From Candidatus Methylomirabilota bacterium (GTDB lineage Bacteria > Methylomirabilota > Methylomirabilia > Methylomirabilales > Methylomirabilaceae), in contig PQAQ01000093.1 of assembly GCA_003105305.1 (NCBI GenBank), forward strand, positions 1 through 7,284: a stretch of DNA of 7,284 nt. The letters are read 5' to 3'. This document shows positions 6,276 to 7,284 of this stretch, one piece after another. Made by a program: the position numbers and the translations under genes. Under the pieces are notes generated by a model. It was not told the origin of the DNA. It ran no database searches and was given only the letters and a program-made list of their open reading frames with translations. The first letter of the stretch is position 1, and each line of letters starts with the position of its first letter.

Positions 6276-6277
6276 AC

Positions 6278-7284
6278 ATGAACAAGCGCGACTACTATGA
6301 AGTCCTCGGCGTCCGCAAAGGCGTCACAGACAAGGAGATCAAACAGGCATATCGGCGCCTGGCCAGAAAGTATCACCCCGACGTCAACCCCAACAACAAG
6401 GCGGCCGAGGCGAAGTTCAAGGAGATCACTGAGGCGTATGAGGTTTTGGGTGATCCGGCCAAGCGGGGGCAGTATGACCAATTCGGACACCAAGTCTTTG
6501 GCGCCGGGGCTGAACCAGCCGGGCGGCCCGGAGGCGGGCCGAGCGGATTCGACTTCAGCCGGTTTGATGTCGGGCGCCCAGGCGGGATAGAAGATCTGTT
6601 TTCTGACCTTCTTGGCCGACATGAGCCGGCGGCTCCGGCTGGGCCGTCAAAGGGCGAAGATCTCCATTACGCCGTCGACCTGAGGTTCGAGGATGCGATC
6701 CGGGGCCTTTCCACCGAGATTAGCCTCCAGCGACGCGCGCCGTGCCCCTCCTGTTCAGGCACAGGGGTCGGGACGGGTGGCCGGCTTCAACCCTGCTCCG
6801 CTTGTGGGGGCAGCGGGCGAGTGCGCGGGACATCCGGGCTCTTTGGCGGATCTCAGGCGTGCGCCAGATGTCGTGGAACCGGAAAGCTTCCCTCATCCCT
6901 GTGCAGCCCCTGCGGTGGCGCAGGGACGGTGCTCAAGGCCGAGAGAATCGCCGTAAAGATCCCCCCTGGCGTAGAAAATGGATCGAACGTCCGGGTCCAG
7001 GGCAAAGGTCATGCGGGACGGCTGGGGGGACCGTCCGGGGACTTATACATCGTGACTCGCGTCCGCCCCCATCCGTTTTTCGAACGGAAGGGGGATAATA
7101 TCTACTGCGAGGTGCCGATCTCTGTGAATGAGGCCGCACTGGGGGCGAAGATCGAGGTCCCGACTGTCGACGGGAAGGCCTCAATGCGAATCCCCCCGGA
7201 GACAAGCAGCGGGCAGACCTTTCGTCTCCGCGCCATGGGGGTGCCGCATCTGAAGGGGTCGGGGCGCGGCGACCAGTTCGTCAC
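6278..7284 (+). CDS. dnaJ: Molecular chaperone DnaJ (Hsp40), 3' end outside the window
   Basis: DnaJ delivers substrates to DnaK and stimulates its ATPase. The window holds 335 codons plus two bases, close to the full family length of about 370. The J domain (about 4-68) opens with RDYYEVLGV and carries the essential HPD (33-35). A G/F-type linker follows (about 70-115). The zinc-binding region has all four CxxCxGxG motifs: CPSCSGTG (156-163), CSACGGSG (173-180), CARCRGTG (195-202) and CSPCGGAG (209-216). The start of the C-terminal substrate-binding domains includes IPPGVENGSNVRVQGKG (228-244). It is therefore a type I DnaJ, not a CbpA-like protein without zinc fingers. The ATG at 6278 matches the family start; its only ribosome-binding site is AGGG six bases upstream, inside the repeat. 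The frame is uninterrupted. Confidence 0.96.
   Translation, partial: MNKRDYYEVLGVRKGVTDKEIKQAYRRLARKYHPDVNPNNKAAEAKFKEITEAYEVLGDPAKRGQYDQFGHQVFGAGAEPAGRPGGGPSGFDFSRFDVGRPGGIEDLFSDLLGRHEPAAPAGPSKGEDLHYAVDLRFEDAIRGLSTEISLQRRAPCPSCSGTGVGTGGRLQPCSACGGSGRVRGTSGLFGGSQACARCRGTGKLPSSLCSPCGGAGTVLKAERIAVKIPPGVENGSNVRVQGKGHAGRLGGPSGDLYIVTRVRPHPFFERKGDNIYCEVPISVNEAALGAKIEVPTVDGKASMRIPPETSSGQTFRLRAMGVPHLKGSGRGDQFV

Noticed and set aside
1..7284. CRISPR arrays, insertion sequences, integrase or phage genes
   Set aside because: None are seen: no regularly spaced repeats, no transposase-like frames and no terminal repeats around any gene.

Overview
The window reads as chromosomal DNA of a Gram-negative, GC-rich bacterium. 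A periplasmic lytic transglycosylase with LysM repeats implies a peptidoglycan wall under an outer membrane, and codon third positions in the main genes are strongly G/C. No rRNA or lineage-specific marker is present, so the phylum cannot be fixed. The gene set and the heptamer-type intergenic repeat would fit a deltaproteobacterial, Nitrospirota-like or NC10-like genome, which is a guess.

Left part (1-1018, all leftward). At the edge lies the start of a secreted protein (1-167) with a clear signal peptide and Shine-Dalgarno; its mature N-terminus resembles multicopper oxidases, a weak call. A possible 63-residue ORF overlaps its start codon. An AT-richer stretch of about 430 bases (352-781) has no convincing gene but holds several dyads and a possible decayed reading frame. 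A small two-helix membrane protein follows (782-1018).

Middle (1088-3499, leftward). A 626-residue MltD-type lytic transglycosylase is preceded by a near-consensus sigma70 promoter (TTGACA, 17 bases, TATAAG) and a leader of about 100 bases that can fold. Behind it is cutA, a small trimeric protein linked to divalent-metal tolerance, with its own likely promoter. The cutA-dnaK interval (3500-3765) is a divergent promoter region.

Right part (3766-7284, rightward). This is a protein-folding cluster: dnaK (Hsp70), hsp20 (small heat-shock protein) and dnaJ (Hsp40, cut by the window end). Hsp20 would hold unfolding proteins, and DnaJ would deliver them to DnaK for ATP-driven refolding. The nucleotide-exchange factor gene grpE and the repressor gene hrcA are not in view, and no CIRCE operator is seen. 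Two regulatory features stand out: a short U-rich hairpin that could mask the dnaK ribosome-binding site like an RNA thermometer, and a heptamer-based element with a perfect 19-bp inverted repeat filling most of the hsp20-dnaJ gap. No complete novel multigene system is visible; the most interesting material is in these non-coding elements.
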